From assembly GCF_946885885.1 (NCBI RefSeq), contig NZ_CAMPHN010000010.1, positions 1 through 52,784 of the forward strand: a DNA stretch of 52,784 bases, given 5' to 3'. The position numbers were made by a program, and so were the translations under genes. A model generated the notes under the pieces. The model was not told the DNA's origin, did no database searches, and worked only from the letters and a program-made list of their open reading frames with translations. The stretch is from an uncultured Pseudomonas sp. GTDB lineage: Bacteria; Pseudomonadota; Gammaproteobacteria; Pseudomonadales; Pseudomonadaceae. Position 1 is the stretch's first letter. Each line of letters opens with the position of its first letter. Positions 11,955 through 20,917 of the stretch are shown piece after piece.

Positions 11955-14594
11955 TTACCCGCCTTCTCCGCCAAGCTTTTCCCACATCGCCCGGCTAATC
12001 CGTTGACGGTTGCTATAACCCGCCCAGGGGTCGCCCGGCAGGTTGGCGAGGCGTTCGAGCAGGTTGCCGATATGCCATTGCTGGGCGCTGTCCAGGCCGT
12101 CCAGTTCGTCGCGGCGGATTGGCACCGAAACCGGCAAGCCGGGGCGCGCGCGCACCGAATAGGCGGCCACGGTGCTGGCGCCGCGCTGGTTGCGCAGGTA
12201 GTCGACGAAGATTTTGCCGATGCGATTCTTCGGTCCCATCTTGGCGCTGAAGCGATCCGGGATCTGCCTGGCCATAAATTGCGAAATGGCCTTGGCGAAG
12301 GCTTTGACCTCGTCCCAACCCGCGTGTCTGGCCAACGGCACTATCAGGTGAATGCCCTTACCGCCGCTGGTTTTCAGGTAGCTGTCGAGCCCCAGTTCGT
12401 CGAGCACCGACAAGCACAGATGGGTCGCTTCGAGCATGCTGCGCCAAGGCAACGCCGGGTCGGGATCGAGGTCCAGCACCAGACGGTCCGGGGTTTCGAT
12501 GCTGTCGCTGTTGGCGCCCCAGGTGTGCAGTTCGATGGCGCCCATCTGTACCGCGCCGATCAATGCCGACAACTTGCCGATTTCCATCAAGCGCGCGTGT
12601 CCGGGGTCGAGCTCGGGCGGCAGGTGGTGGATATTGGGAATGTTCATGTGCTCGGCGTGCTTCTGGAAAAACTGCTCGCCCGCCACGCCGTCGGGCGCGC
12701 GTAGCAACGACACCGGGCGCTTGCGCAGGTGCGGCATGATCCAGTCGCCGAGCTGGGCGTAGAACTGCACCAGCTCGAGTTTGCGCGTACCGCTCTGGGC
12801 ATCGATCAGCCGCTCCGGGCTGCTGATGGCGACGCCGGCAACGCTGACTCGCCCGCGGCCACGGGCTTTGCCCGCCGGTTTGCCGGTTTTGCCCGGTGTT
12901 ATGTCGCCTTGCATGGCCCTGTCCTCGCTGTCTTGGCCGGCCGGCGGCAGCTCGGCGGGCGAACGCGGACGCTCGCGAACGATCTCGCTAGGCGCTTTGT
13001 CGCTGCGCAAGGCGATAAAGGTGGCCTGGCGCACCAGGCCTTCGCGCGTCCATTCGGCGAACTCCACTTCAGCGACCAGCCGCGGCTGCAGCCAATGCAC
13101 GCCACGCGCCAAGGCGCCTTGCAGGGGCTGGTCGAGCGCGGACCGCTCGCATTGCAACTCGCGCAACTGCGCGTGCAACTGGGTAAGGGTGCTTTGATCG
13201 AAGCCGCTGCCGACCCGCCCGGCATAGCGCAGGCCGGGCTTGCCGGGTTGCTGGTTGACCGCCAGCAACAGCGCACCGAAGCCGCTACGGCTACCTTTCG
13301 GCGCGGTGTAGCCGACGACCACGAACTCCTGGCGCAAACGGCACTTGAGCTTGATCCAATCGGTGCTGCGCCGGCTGATGTAGGGGCTGCCGATACGTTT
13401 GCCGATCAAGCCTTCCAGCGACAAGGCGCAGGCGCTTTTAATCACGTCGCGGTGCTCGCTGGCGAACGCCTCGGAAAAGCGCAACAAGCCGCGAGGTTTT
13501 ACCCCGCTGAGCACCTTCTCCAGCTCCGCGCGGCGTTTCTCCACCGGGCTTGCGCGCAGATCGAGACCGCGCAGGAAGGGCGCATCGAACAGGTAATAGA
13601 GAATGTTATGGCTGCGGCCGATTTCGAAGGCGCTTTGCAAGGTCTGAAAGTCCGGCAGGCCGCGTTCGTCGAGTGCGATCATTTCACCGTCAAGCCAGCT
13701 GTCGTGCAGGCCCAATGCCTCGATCGCCGCGGCCTGCAACGGCAAACGCGCGGTCCAGTCGTTGCCGTTGCGGGTGAACAGGCGCACCTCGCCGTCGGCG
13801 ATACGCGCGAGCATGCGGTAACCGTCGAATTTGATTTCGTAGAGCCAATTGCCGCTGGGGGGCTGCGCCACCAACGTGGCCAACTCGGGCAACAGTTGCA
13901 CCGGTATGCCGCCGGCAGCCGGCTGCGGCGTACTCGACGCCGGCTGAGCCCGAGTTTCGACCGCCCGCTTCGCCGGTTCGGCCTGGGTGGATTTCGGGTT
14001 CTTGCCCGTTGCGATCCCCGTTGCGATCAAAGTACCGCTGAGCACGCTTTGCGGTTGCGCCTCGGTGATGTCGTACTGTTCGGAGGGCTTGGCGAGCTGG
14101 TCGCGCTCCTTGATCAACAACCATTGCTGCTTGCCGCCACTACCAGGCAAGCGGGTGCGCACCAGGGTCCAGTCGCCGGCCAGCTTCTCGCCGATCAAGG
14201 TGAATTTGAGCTTACCGGCGCGATAGGCCGCTTCGGGGTCGCCATGGGGTTGCCAGATGCCCTGGTCCCAGACGATCACCTGGCCCGCGCCGTATTGGCC
14301 CTCGGGGATGCGGCCTTCGAAATCGGCGTAGTTCAGCGGATGGTCCTCGACCTGCACCGCCAGGCGCTTGTCCTTGGGGTCGAGGCTCGGGCCCTTGGGC
14401 ACCGCCCAGCTCTTCAGGGTGCCGTCCAGCTCCAGGCGGAAATCGTAATGCAGGTTGCGCGCGGCGTGCTTTTGCACGACGAAGCGCAAGGACTCGTCCG
14501 GGCTTCTTTTCCGCCCCCGTCTGGGGCGCTCGGGTGGCTCGCTGGTGATCTGAAAATTGCGTTTGCGGTTGTATTCGCTCGATGGCTCGGCCAT
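11955..14594 (-). CDS. ligD: Multifunctional NHEJ DNA ligase LigD
   Basis: LigD processes and seals double-strand breaks with Ku. The 879-residue protein has the Pseudomonas domain order. A 3'-phosphoesterase comes first (about 30-190; His43, His49-Tyr-Asp51 and His85 visible). The ATP-dependent ligase follows (about 235-540; adenylated Lys255 in EIKFDGYR). Last is the primase-type polymerase (about 590-870; metal ligands Asp708 and Asp710 in VLDLDPD, a third at Asp798). A Pro/Ala/Thr-rich linker separates the first two domains. AAGGA lies eight bases before the ATG. The gene is 36 bp downstream of ku on the same strand, so they form one operon. Confidence 0.97.
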   Translation of the reverse strand: MAEPSSEYNRKRNFQITSEPPERPRRGRKRSPDESLRFVVQKHAARNLHYDFRLELDGTLKSWAVPKGPSLDPKDKRLAVQVEDHPLNYADFEGRIPEGQYGAGQVIVWDQGIWQPHGDPEAAYRAGKLKFTLIGEKLAGDWTLVRTRLPGSGGKQQWLLIKERDQLAKPSEQYDITEAQPQSVLSGTLIATGIATGKNPKSTQAEPAKRAVETRAQPASSTPQPAAGGIPVQLLPELATLVAQPPSGNWLYEIKFDGYRMLARIADGEVRLFTRNGNDWTARLPLQAAAIEALGLHDSWLDGEMIALDERGLPDFQTLQSAFEIGRSHNILYYLFDAPFLRGLDLRASPVEKRRAELEKVLSGVKPRGLLRFSEAFASEHRDVIKSACALSLEGLIGKRIGSPYISRRSTDWIKLKCRLRQEFVVVGYTAPKGSRSGFGALLLAVNQQPGKPGLRYAGRVGSGFDQSTLTQLHAQLRELQCERSALDQPLQGALARGVHWLQPRLVAEVEFAEWTREGLVRQATFIALRSDKAPSEIVRERPRSPAELPPAGQDSEDRAMQGDITPGKTGKPAGKARGRGRVSVAGVAISSPERLIDAQSGTRKLELVQFYAQLGDWIMPHLRKRPVSLLRAPDGVAGEQFFQKHAEHMNIPNIHHLPPELDPGHARLMEIGKLSALIGAVQMGAIELHTWGANSDSIETPDRLVLDLDPDPALPWRSMLEATHLCLSVLDELGLDSYLKTSGGKGIHLIVPLARHAGWDEVKAFAKAISQFMARQIPDRFSAKMGPKNRIGKIFVDYLRNQRGASTVAAYSVRARPGLPVSVPIRRDELDGLDSAQQWHIGNLLERLANLPGDPWAGYSNRQRISRAMWEKLGGEGG

Positions 14595-14630
14595 GTGGGG
14601 AATCCTTGCGCTGCTCGGGTAAATCGGACC

Positions 14631-15509
14631 TCAGCGGTTCGCGGTTTTCGTCGATTTCTTGCGCGGGTTTTTGCTGGCCTTGCCTGGCCGCGCGGCGTCG
14701 CCCCCTTCGGCTTGGCCCTTGGCGCCGCTCAGGCTGCGTTTGAGCAGTTCGGTCAGGTCGTAGATATCGGCGCTGGCGCGCGCCGGCTCGTCGGCCGGCG
14801 CCTCAACCTCCTCGACCTTGCCCTTGCGCGCTTTTTCGTCGACCAGTTGCATGATCTTTTCCTCGAAGGTGTCGTGGTACGCCTGCGGGTCCCAGCTCGC
14901 GACCATGTCCTCGACCAGGCGCTTGGCCATCTCGAGTTCGCCCCGGGCGAGTTCGACATCGCGGACCTTGCTGCCCAGCTCCAGGTAATCCAGGCCGCGC
15001 ACTTCCGCGGGCCAGCGCAGGATCAGCAGCACCATGGCGTCTTCCTGCGGCAAGACCGCCGCCAGGTGCTGTTTGCTGTGCAACACCACGCGCGCGAGCG
15101 CCACTTTGTCGGTACTGCGCAGAGTTTCGCGGAGCAAGGCATACACCTTCTCGCCGCGTTTGTCGGGCGCCAGGTAATAGGGCTTTTCGATATGGGTGAC
15201 GGGGATCTGCTCGCGCTCGATAAAGGCGAAAATATCGATGCTCTGGGTCGACTTCGGATGGGCCGCGCGGATTTCCTCTTCGCTGATGATCACGTAGCGG
15301 CCGTCGTCGATCTCCACGCCTTTGACGATATCTTCCCTGGCCACCTCTTCGCCGCTGACCTTGTTGACCCGCTTGTAACCCACCGGCTGCATGCTGCGCT
15401 GGTCCAACCAGTCGAAGTCGACCCCCTGGGAGGTCGTGGCCGAGACCAGGGCCACGGGAATGTGCACCAAGCCGAAACTGATCGCACCTTTCCACAGTGC
15501 TCGTGCCAT
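14631..15509 (-). CDS. ku: NHEJ end-binding protein Ku
   Basis: Ku binds double-strand DNA ends as a homodimer and recruits LigD. The 292-residue protein starts MARALWKGAISFGLV, the hallmark of bacterial Ku, and contains the Ku core (about 1-250). It ends in a short Lys/Arg-rich tail (PRKKSTKTANR), which is known in the family to contact DNA and ligase. The ATG at 15509 has a GAAGG-like site upstream. It is immediately upstream of ligD, completing the minimal two-gene NHEJ system, which in pseudomonads acts mainly in stationary phase. Confidence 0.96.
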   Translation of the reverse strand: MARALWKGAISFGLVHIPVALVSATTSQGVDFDWLDQRSMQPVGYKRVNKVSGEEVAREDIVKGVEIDDGRYVIISEEEIRAAHPKSTQSIDIFAFIEREQIPVTHIEKPYYLAPDKRGEKVYALLRETLRSTDKVALARVVLHSKQHLAAVLPQEDAMVLLILRWPAEVRGLDYLELGSKVRDVELARGELEMAKRLVEDMVASWDPQAYHDTFEEKIMQLVDEKARKGKVEEVEAPADEPARASADIYDLTELLKRSLSGAKGQAEGGDAARPGKASKNPRKKSTKTANR

Positions 15510-15563
15510 CGTCGTTTACCTTCATCGCTGCGTGTGGCTGGGAGCGGATGACTGCCGCCAACG

Positions 15564-15806
15564 TCAGAGCATGATGCCGTCGCTGTAGATGACCCGGCCG
15601 ACGACGCTGATATCGCAAATTTCCTTGAGCATCCGGTCCGCCGCCGTTTCCGCGGCATCGGCGCACATGCAGCCCGGCGAAATCACCCAGAGCACATGCA
15701 CGCTGGCCCCGGGGCACTTGGGTTGATACTCGATCAAGCCGATGTAGCCCCGTTCGCTCTTCATCGCATCCGTCCAAGCGGTGTAATGCTTGAATTCTTT
15801 GAACAT
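15564..15806 (-). CDS. Small conserved hypothetical protein upstream of ku
   Basis: This encodes an 80-residue protein with a conserved-looking core (KHYTAWTDAMKSERGYIGLIEY) and a Cys pair, GCMCAD, around the middle. No membrane segment is seen. The open frame could begin at a GTG two codons earlier, but AAGGAG sits five bases before the ATG at 15806 and directly abuts the GTG, so the ATG is chosen. A small ORF holds the same place beside ku in P. aeruginosa (PA2149, from memory), which supports a real gene of unknown role linked to the NHEJ/stress block. It is 54 bp from ku and may be co-transcribed. Confidence 0.7.
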   Translation of the reverse strand: MFKEFKHYTAWTDAMKSERGYIGLIEYQPKCPGASVHVLWVISPGCMCADAAETAADRMLKEICDISVVGRVIYSDGIML

Positions 15807-15855
15807 AAACACTCCTTACGGGCCCGACGGCATCGCAATAGCGAGCGCGCCCATG

Positions 15856-16353
15856 TCAAGGAGGAAAATTTTTTCGGGCCTGCAAACGATCGATGACATG
15901 GGGCACAAAGTTGAGAACGAATAACGCCAACAAAGTGCCCAAGACGGCGGTGGCTTCTTGGCCCAATCCGACGGTAATACCGATGGCCGCGGTCAACCAG
16001 ATACCCGCGGCGGTGGTCAGCCCTTGTACCTCGGTCTCCCGGTGTCCTTTGAGAATGGTTCCGGCGCCGAGGAAGCCGATGCCGGCGATGACGCCTTGAA
16101 TCACCCGGCTCATGGCATCGTGTTCGGCACCGGACAATTCGGGCACCAAGACGAAGAGCGCGGAACCGATGGCCACCAGCATATGGGTACGCAGCCCCGC
16201 GGCTTTGCCATGGGTTTCGCGCTCGTAGCCCAATAAACCGCCCAATACCGCCGCCAACAACAAGCGCACGCTGACCCGCGTGGTGTATTCGACCTCGATC
16301 AGGTCGGAGAACTCGTTGAGGATGGTGGTTTGGATGGTCTGCCAGGAACTCAT
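15856..16353 (-). CDS. MgtC/SapB-family inner membrane protein
   Basis: This encodes a 165-residue protein with about four transmembrane segments and the family signatures LGGLLGYERETHGKAAGLRTH and GVIAGIGFLGAGTI. MgtC-like proteins sit in the inner membrane, inhibit F-type ATP synthase and help survival in low magnesium or in hosts. This copy lacks the long C-terminal soluble domain of true MgtC, so SapB/YhiD-like is the safer label. The ATG at 16353 has a close GGAG. It lies 49 bp upstream of the small ORF and near ku and the katE-like gene, as in P. aeruginosa (PA2148, from memory). A direct magnesium role is not shown. Confidence 0.88.
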   Translation of the reverse strand: MSSWQTIQTTILNEFSDLIEVEYTTRVSVRLLLAAVLGGLLGYERETHGKAAGLRTHMLVAIGSALFVLVPELSGAEHDAMSRVIQGVIAGIGFLGAGTILKGHRETEVQGLTTAAGIWLTAAIGITVGLGQEATAVLGTLLALFVLNFVPHVIDRLQARKNFPP

Positions 16354-16643
16354 GCTCCATTTCCAAGCGAGGCCGCCGTATCGACCCGCATGCTATCGAG
16401 CAGATAGCGATGAGCGCCGCATCGACTGCAGCATTGATGCAGCAGCATCTCATTGCCCATGGATACACGGGTATTCTCGGTCCAGCTACAACCGCCAATC
16501 ACACATAAAAAACTCATACGACACACCTCCGATTACCCGAGCTGTACCTGATTCGACTGCCGTCGGGTTTGGAGGTTTTAGTAATTTTGCGTGGATGACC
16601 CGGGCGGGCGAATTGCAGCGTAGTTCTCGGTCTATATGGGCCG

Positions 16644-16706
16644 GTAGCCCGAATAAGCGCCAGCGCAATCCGGGAATTACCCCTCCCCGGATTGCATTCG
16701 GGCTAC
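16644..16706. repeat. GTAGCCC hairpin-family repeat in a 381-bp gap
   Basis: GTAGCCCGAATAAGC with GCGCAATCCGGG at the left and CCCCGGATTGCATTCGGGCTAC at the right form the repeat. It lies in the otherwise gene-free stretch 16354-16734 between the mgtC-like gene and the end of the katE-like gene, where nothing else was identified. Confidence 0.7.
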
Positions 16707-16734
16707 GCCCTGAACGAACTGCCGTGAATTGGCT

Positions 16735-18597
16735 TTATACCGGGATCGATCTGGCCGCCGTCGCGCGCGACCAGATTCTGTGCCGGGATATCGCCGCCAT
16801 AAACGCACTGGCCAGAGCCTCCGCCGTGCCGCCGCAGAGCAAACCCTCGTCAGCCTCCAGCGTCAGCTCGCGGGCGAGACGTGCGGCTGTCGTGCAGAGT
16901 GCAATCGCTTTCAGGTGCTTGTAAGCCTCCAGCAGGTAAGCCAGGGCATCGTCGTTGCGCGCCAGGCAGTGGCTCGCGGCCATGCCGCCGGGCACGAACA
17001 ACGCATCGAAAAGCGTCGAAGGCATGCTCGCCAGTGCCGCCTCGGGCAGCAGGACGGTGCCATCCGCGGCGCTCACCGGCGCGTCGGTAAGCCCGATAAG
17101 CACGGCGCTGGCCCTTTCCCGCCGCAACGCGGTGCGGATCGACTCGACATCCTGAGCGTCGAAGCCATCGGCGATCAGCACGGCAACCGAGCGCGCGCCT
17201 ATGCTGCCGCTCAGCAGGTTGGCCTGACTCAGTGCCGGCGAGACCAGCAGCGCCCTCGGTCGCGACCTCACCGTGGGGCCCATCGGCGGTGCGACGCCGA
17301 TATTCAGGGCGACACGGGTGGCCAGGGTCATGTCGATATTGGCGAGAATGGCCTGCACCTGCCGCCTGCACACCGGCAGTCTCTCGACGCCGCTCAGTTC
17401 GAGGCTATAGGCCGCAACGACGTGATCCTTCTCATGCCTGTTCAGGCTGTTCCAGAACAGGTTGGCCTGGGCGAAACACTCGGCGAACGGATACGTCGAG
17501 ACAGTCGATGTCGACCATAGCCGATCAGGCCCATGACGCCGAGGATACTGGGCCCGAGCATCGGACAAGGCGACGACTGGCCGCCTCTGCGACATCCCGC
17601 TCGCGTGCGCCCACTTTTTTTCCCGCGGCGCCTGGGCTGGGCCGTAATCGAGCGCGATGCCAGGCACAAGGTTGCTCGCGCGAAGCGTCGCCTGCTCGGC
17701 CTCGGCGAAGGCGCTATGGGGCTTGCGATTGAGCCGTAATTTGCCGACCTTGCGCAGCGGCGCCAACTCCTGCGCAACCAAGGTGGTCGGGTCCCATAGA
17801 TCGAAGCCGTAATGCGCCATGTCCTCTTCGCCGATCACCTGGATGGCCAACTCCCACTCCGGGTAGCAGCCCCGTTCGATATCGCGCCACAGCGCCCGGC
17901 GCTTGAAGTCGGGAACGGTCGCGGCGAGTCGTTGCGCTTCCTCCCAGACCAACGAGTACACCCCACTCAGCGGAAGCCAATGGAACTGCACCCAGGTGCG
18001 TTTGCGCTCGGCGTTGAGCAGGCACAGGCGCTGCACGGCAAACCCCTGCATCGCCCGATAGGACGCCGGTAGCGCTCGGTCCGACATCAGCCACAGCACG
18101 CCATGGGCGGTTTCCGGGGTCGAGGAGACGTAATCCCAGAACGCTTCGCGCGGCGACTGCCCACTGGTGACCAGCGAGGACCTTTGCCACACGGCGGCCG
18201 GAATCGCATCGCCAAGCGCTGGCGCGGCGCGGGCGAGCGCCACCGCCAGGTTGCTGCCGATCAGGTCGAAATGGCCTTGAGCGGTATAAAAACGCACCCT
18301 GAAGCCACAGGCACCGCGTAGCGCATCGACAGCACCGGCGGGCCCCGGCCCAGCGGAAAAATGCGCGAATACCGGGGTCTTGCGAGTGGGATCGTTGAGG
18401 AAGCGCGCTTCGGTCAGCTCCGCCAAGGGCTCGTAAAGCTGGAAGTAGCCCTGGGCCGCCGCAGCTAGGGCCTGCTCTGCGCTGCCCGCGCGGTGCGGCT
18501 CTATATCTTTGCGCTGACTGTCGAGTATTTCCGCTATGCACTGGTCGTCGGCACGGCCGCCTGGGGCACAGTCGGTTATCGGGGTTTGCCTCGCCAT
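16735..18597 (-). CDS. Degenerate KatE-like catalase homologue with DJ-1/PfpI-type C-terminal domain
   Basis: This 620-residue protein aligns by eye along most of large-subunit catalase HPII. Recognisable blocks include DPTRKTPVFAHFS, RFYTAQGHFDLIGSN, PREAFWDYVSSTPET, WLMSDRALPASYRAMQGF, FHWLPLSG and, at the end, a flavodoxin/DJ-1-like domain (about 450-620). The catalytic residues are gone. The essential His motif (VHARGS-AHGYF) reads QALAAAAQGYF, and the segment that should hold the haem-ligand Tyr (GRLFSYxDTQ) is replaced by a shorter unrelated stretch around residues 310-360. The frame is uninterrupted, the GC is normal and AAGGAG precedes the ATG, so it looks like a maintained protein rather than a decaying one. 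Catalase activity is unlikely; a chaperone-like or regulatory role is only a guess. Confidence 0.82.
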   Translation of the reverse strand: MARQTPITDCAPGGRADDQCIAEILDSQRKDIEPHRAGSAEQALAAAAQGYFQLYEPLAELTEARFLNDPTRKTPVFAHFSAGPGPAGAVDALRGACGFRVRFYTAQGHFDLIGSNLAVALARAAPALGDAIPAAVWQRSSLVTSGQSPREAFWDYVSSTPETAHGVLWLMSDRALPASYRAMQGFAVQRLCLLNAERKRTWVQFHWLPLSGVYSLVWEEAQRLAATVPDFKRRALWRDIERGCYPEWELAIQVIGEEDMAHYGFDLWDPTTLVAQELAPLRKVGKLRLNRKPHSAFAEAEQATLRASNLVPGIALDYGPAQAPREKKWAHASGMSQRRPVVALSDARAQYPRRHGPDRLWSTSTVSTYPFAECFAQANLFWNSLNRHEKDHVVAAYSLELSGVERLPVCRRQVQAILANIDMTLATRVALNIGVAPPMGPTVRSRPRALLVSPALSQANLLSGSIGARSVAVLIADGFDAQDVESIRTALRRERASAVLIGLTDAPVSAADGTVLLPEAALASMPSTLFDALFVPGGMAASHCLARNDDALAYLLEAYKHLKAIALCTTAARLARELTLEADEGLLCGGTAEALASAFMAAISRHRIWSRATAARSIPV

Positions 18598-19049
18598 CTC
18601 GGATATCTCCTTAATCCAGATATCAGGCAGAGCAAACAGCGCCTGTACTGCGCTTATGCAATTAATAACCGCAGGCTATTTGTCGCGGCAATCAGGCGTT
18701 CTCGGGCGCTCGCGAATAATAGGGTTGCGGGTATTACCGGTTATTTTTCGTGCGAATTTTTCCTTCGCGCCACTCAAGTCGGTGACTAGGGCGTATTTAT
18801 TGATACGCGGATGCAATGGCATGGGATTAATCCTCTCGTAAAATCCCTGACTTACTTCAGAGATTAACGACGACGAATAGGTTCTATGTTTTTTCGTCGC
18901 AGCGCCGCGGGTTTTGTTATACCGAAGCAACTTCCTGTTCAACTGCATGCCGTTCAACTGCGCGGGTTAATTCGCCTGCTCGATTTATCGATAGTTTCCG
19001 GTGACCCATGGTCTAACGACCGAACCTTGGAGATCGACCGGGAGAAGAG
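18598..19049. other. AT-richer gap upstream of the katE-like gene
   Basis: No firm gene is seen. A 93-codon minus-strand frame (18676-18957) lacks a ribosome binding site and a recognisable family. Base composition is less GC-rich than both flanks. Promoters for the divergent genes at 18597 and 19050 should lie here, but none could be fixed. Confidence 0.4.
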
Positions 19050-19493
19050 ATGGCGCGTAATGACCATGAATCCTCGTATCCGACCGCCGTCGGCCGGGCC
19101 GAACGCGATGCGGCGTTTTCTCAGCAATTCCAGTTGGCGGTACGCGGCTGCGCATTGCCGCTTTTCGAGGAAACGGCGCGCCACGCCCAAGCAAGCGGTA
19201 TCGAAGCCCTGGTCGAATTGACGGTGGAGAACGACGAACCGCGAATCAGCTTGCAAGCCAAGCATCCCGGCGATACGGGCTACAGCAGTTACAGCATCAT
19301 CGGCGATATGGCGACCCATGCCGTGATTCATCTGGAGTTCTATGCCGATAGCGGGCTGACCCGCCGCCAAGCCGGCCTGCTGCCGTCGGTCAATCAAAAG
19401 GTCATCGATACCCACCTGGCGACCTTGTTCAACAAAGCCTTCGCGCTTTCCCTGCCGCACTTGCTCAACCGCCACCCCGCAGGCTTCTGGTAG
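19050..19493 (+). CDS. Conserved hypothetical protein (147 aa)
   Basis: This encodes a soluble 147-residue protein with no signal peptide or membrane helix. I do not recognise the family. The ATG at 19050 has a purine-rich AGAAGAG just upstream. Codon use matches the neighbouring Pseudomonas genes, and the frame ends five bases before the convergent gene at 19498, which argues for a real gene. The middle part (EALVELTVENDEPRISLQA) looks like a beta-strand-rich domain. It is probably a small stress-related protein given the genes around it, but nothing direct supports a function. Confidence 0.65.
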   Translation: MARNDHESSYPTAVGRAERDAAFSQQFQLAVRGCALPLFEETARHAQASGIEALVELTVENDEPRISLQAKHPGDTGYSSYSIIGDMATHAVIHLEFYADSGLTRRQAGLLPSVNQKVIDTHLATLFNKAFALSLPHLLNRHPAGFW

Positions 19494-19497
19494 CGGG

Positions 19498-19728
19498 CTA
19501 CTTGCTGTGTTCCGGCGACGAAGGCGCTTGAGCCAGCCCGCGCGGGCCCCAGCGCCCCCAAATGCCCCAGCCGATGAGTGGCGCTAACACCACCAGCGCC
19601 GCCCAGGCGAATTTGGCCCCGGCGCTTTTGCGGCTCCGGTAAATCGCCGCGATCAGCAATAGATCGACAACCGCCACCGCGATGCCCAACAACACCGCGC
19701 AAAGCAGCATAAATGTCCCGGTACTCAT
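19498..19728 (-). CDS. Two-helix membrane protein, PLDc_N-like
   Basis: This encodes a 76-residue protein with two transmembrane segments (about 4-28 and 38-58) joined by a short basic loop (YRSRKSAGAKFAW), then a proline-rich tail. The loop and the second segment (VVLAPLIGWGIWGRWGPR) match the style of the PLDc_N domain, the membrane anchor found before cardiolipin synthase domains and also as free-standing small proteins. It is convergent with the preceding gene. Its partner and function are unknown. Confidence 0.65.
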   Translation of the reverse strand: MSTGTFMLLCAVLLGIAVAVVDLLLIAAIYRSRKSAGAKFAWAALVVLAPLIGWGIWGRWGPRGLAQAPSSPEHSK

Positions 19729-19750
19729 CGGTCTGTTCCCTGCTAAGGCT

Positions 19751-19929
19751 TTAACAGGTTGTTGAAAAACTACCTGCGTAGCCGATGCGTCGTTAAAAAC
19801 AGGCCGGGACTCGGCGTCTCAAAATGCTCATTTACAACCCGTAAACTCGCGTGCGAGCCCAGTCCGCTTTCTCGCCTGTTTTTGCCTAGCCTCGGCTGCC
19901 TCGCCTACGTTTTTCAACGGCCTGCTAAA
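19751..19929. repeat. MITE-like repeat, copy A
   Basis: This 179-bp element has imperfect terminal inverted repeats: TTAACAGGTTGTTGAAAAAC at the left, and the complement of GTTTTTCAACGGCCTGCTAA at the right. The inside pairs further (TTAAAAACAGGC with GCCTGTTTTTGCC). There is no coding capacity. Copy B (23286-23433) is the same element in opposite orientation; ends only are found at 41-59 and 36714-36750. The rest of the gap 19729-20075 shows nothing else. Confidence 0.75.
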
Positions 19930-20075
19930 CCTGAGTCTTTGCGCCTTGCCGGTAGTTCAACTCTTTCGCCCCCCCCGCCGGCATACCGACAACCAGTTAT
20001 CAGGAAAGCTGAACTCCCCGCGCAGAGTGCTTTTCAAAATTTCAGTCATTGCCTATTCGATTGAGGAAACCAGCC

Positions 20076-20444
20076 ATGCCTCAAGGAAGCAAAGCCAAAT
20101 ACACCGATAAGCAAAAGCGCCAAGCGCAAGAGATCGAAGAAAGTTACCAGGACAAGGGCGTTCCCACCAAGGAGGCGCAAGCGCGCGCCTGGGCCACCGT
20201 GAACAAGCAATCGGGCGGCGGCGAGCGGCCAGGCGGCTCGGGACGCGACAAACCGGCGGCGGCCAAGGCGCGAGACCGCCAGGATTCGGCCGAGCGCGCG
20301 GCGGCCAGCCGTGAATCCCACGACGCCGACCTGGCCTCGCAAAACAAGCAACACCTGTTGCAGCTGGCGCGCAGCAAACACATCCGCGGGCGCTCGACCA
20401 TGAACAAGCAGGAACTCGTCGATGCGTTGAAGCATGCGTCCTGA
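20076..20444 (+). CDS. Small basic stress-type protein with C-terminal Rho_N/SAP-like motif
   Basis: This encodes a 122-residue, very hydrophilic Lys/Arg/Gln-rich protein. The N-terminal part (GSKAKYTDKQKRQAQEIEE, then ARAWATVNKQSGGG) matches a widespread Pseudomonas family often annotated as plasmid stabilization protein. The C-terminal 35 residues (LLQLARSKHIRGRSTMNKQELVDALK) form a helix-extended-helix of the Rho N-terminal/SAP type, which suggests nucleic-acid contact. The frame opens earlier, but GAGGAA lies eight bases before the ATG at 20076. It probably binds DNA or RNA; the toxin-antitoxin label is not supported by any partner here. Confidence 0.75.
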   Translation: MPQGSKAKYTDKQKRQAQEIEESYQDKGVPTKEAQARAWATVNKQSGGGERPGGSGRDKPAAAKARDRQDSAERAAASRESHDADLASQNKQHLLQLARSKHIRGRSTMNKQELVDALKHAS

Positions 20445-20520
20445 CGGAGCGGCTTTCTTGCCGCGGCATCGCCGGGCGCCGGCATAGACACCTACCCCAG
20501 ACAACGCAGGAGTTCGCCCC

Positions 20521-20793
20521 ATGTCCCACGAATCGACCCGACCCGCACTCGATGCCGTACTCGCAGTGGGCGGCGGCTTATTGCTGATTCGCCAAGGCAT
20601 AGGTCGTAGAGGCGTCCTTGGCGCCATCGATATCGTGCTGGGCGTTGCCGCTCTCTACCGTTGGCTCTATGCCTCCGAGCCCGCGCCCAAGCCGCTCGAT
20701 GCGCTGCCGGGCGAGACGGAAACCGACAAGGCCGCGGACAAGGCTTTGGTCCAACCCGAAACGCTGCTGAACACGCCCTTCCAAAACGAGTGA
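20521..20793 (+). CDS. Small membrane-associated hypothetical protein
   Basis: This encodes a 90-residue protein with two hydrophobic stretches (about residues 9-24 and 30-48) separated by a basic turn, then an acidic hydrophilic tail. This is the pattern of a small inner-membrane protein with both ends in the cytoplasm. I do not recognise the family; it has the look of DUF2892-type proteins. AGGAG precedes the ATG at a good distance. It follows the gene at 20076 by 76 bp on the same strand. Confidence 0.6.
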   Translation: MSHESTRPALDAVLAVGGGLLLIRQGIGRRGVLGAIDIVLGVAALYRWLYASEPAPKPLDALPGETETDKAADKALVQPETLLNTPFQNE

Positions 20794-20917
20794 TAGCCGC
20801 ACGGGCATCGCGGCGGCTTTAACCAATCGATCAATTGCTTATTTCCATTCATTACCCAGCACCTCGAAGAAACAAAGTTAAAGGGAACTGCCAGGCAGTC
20901 AGCAGAGGAAACTAACG

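Noticed and set aside
12729..15551. 940-codon plus-strand frame opposite ligD and ku
   Set aside because: It spans the antisense of two genes and the gap between them, with no domain signature.
18676..18957. 93-codon minus-strand frame upstream of the katE-like gene
   Set aside because: It has no ribosome binding site, no family resemblance and overlaps another open frame on the other strand; kept as an unresolved AT-richer gap.
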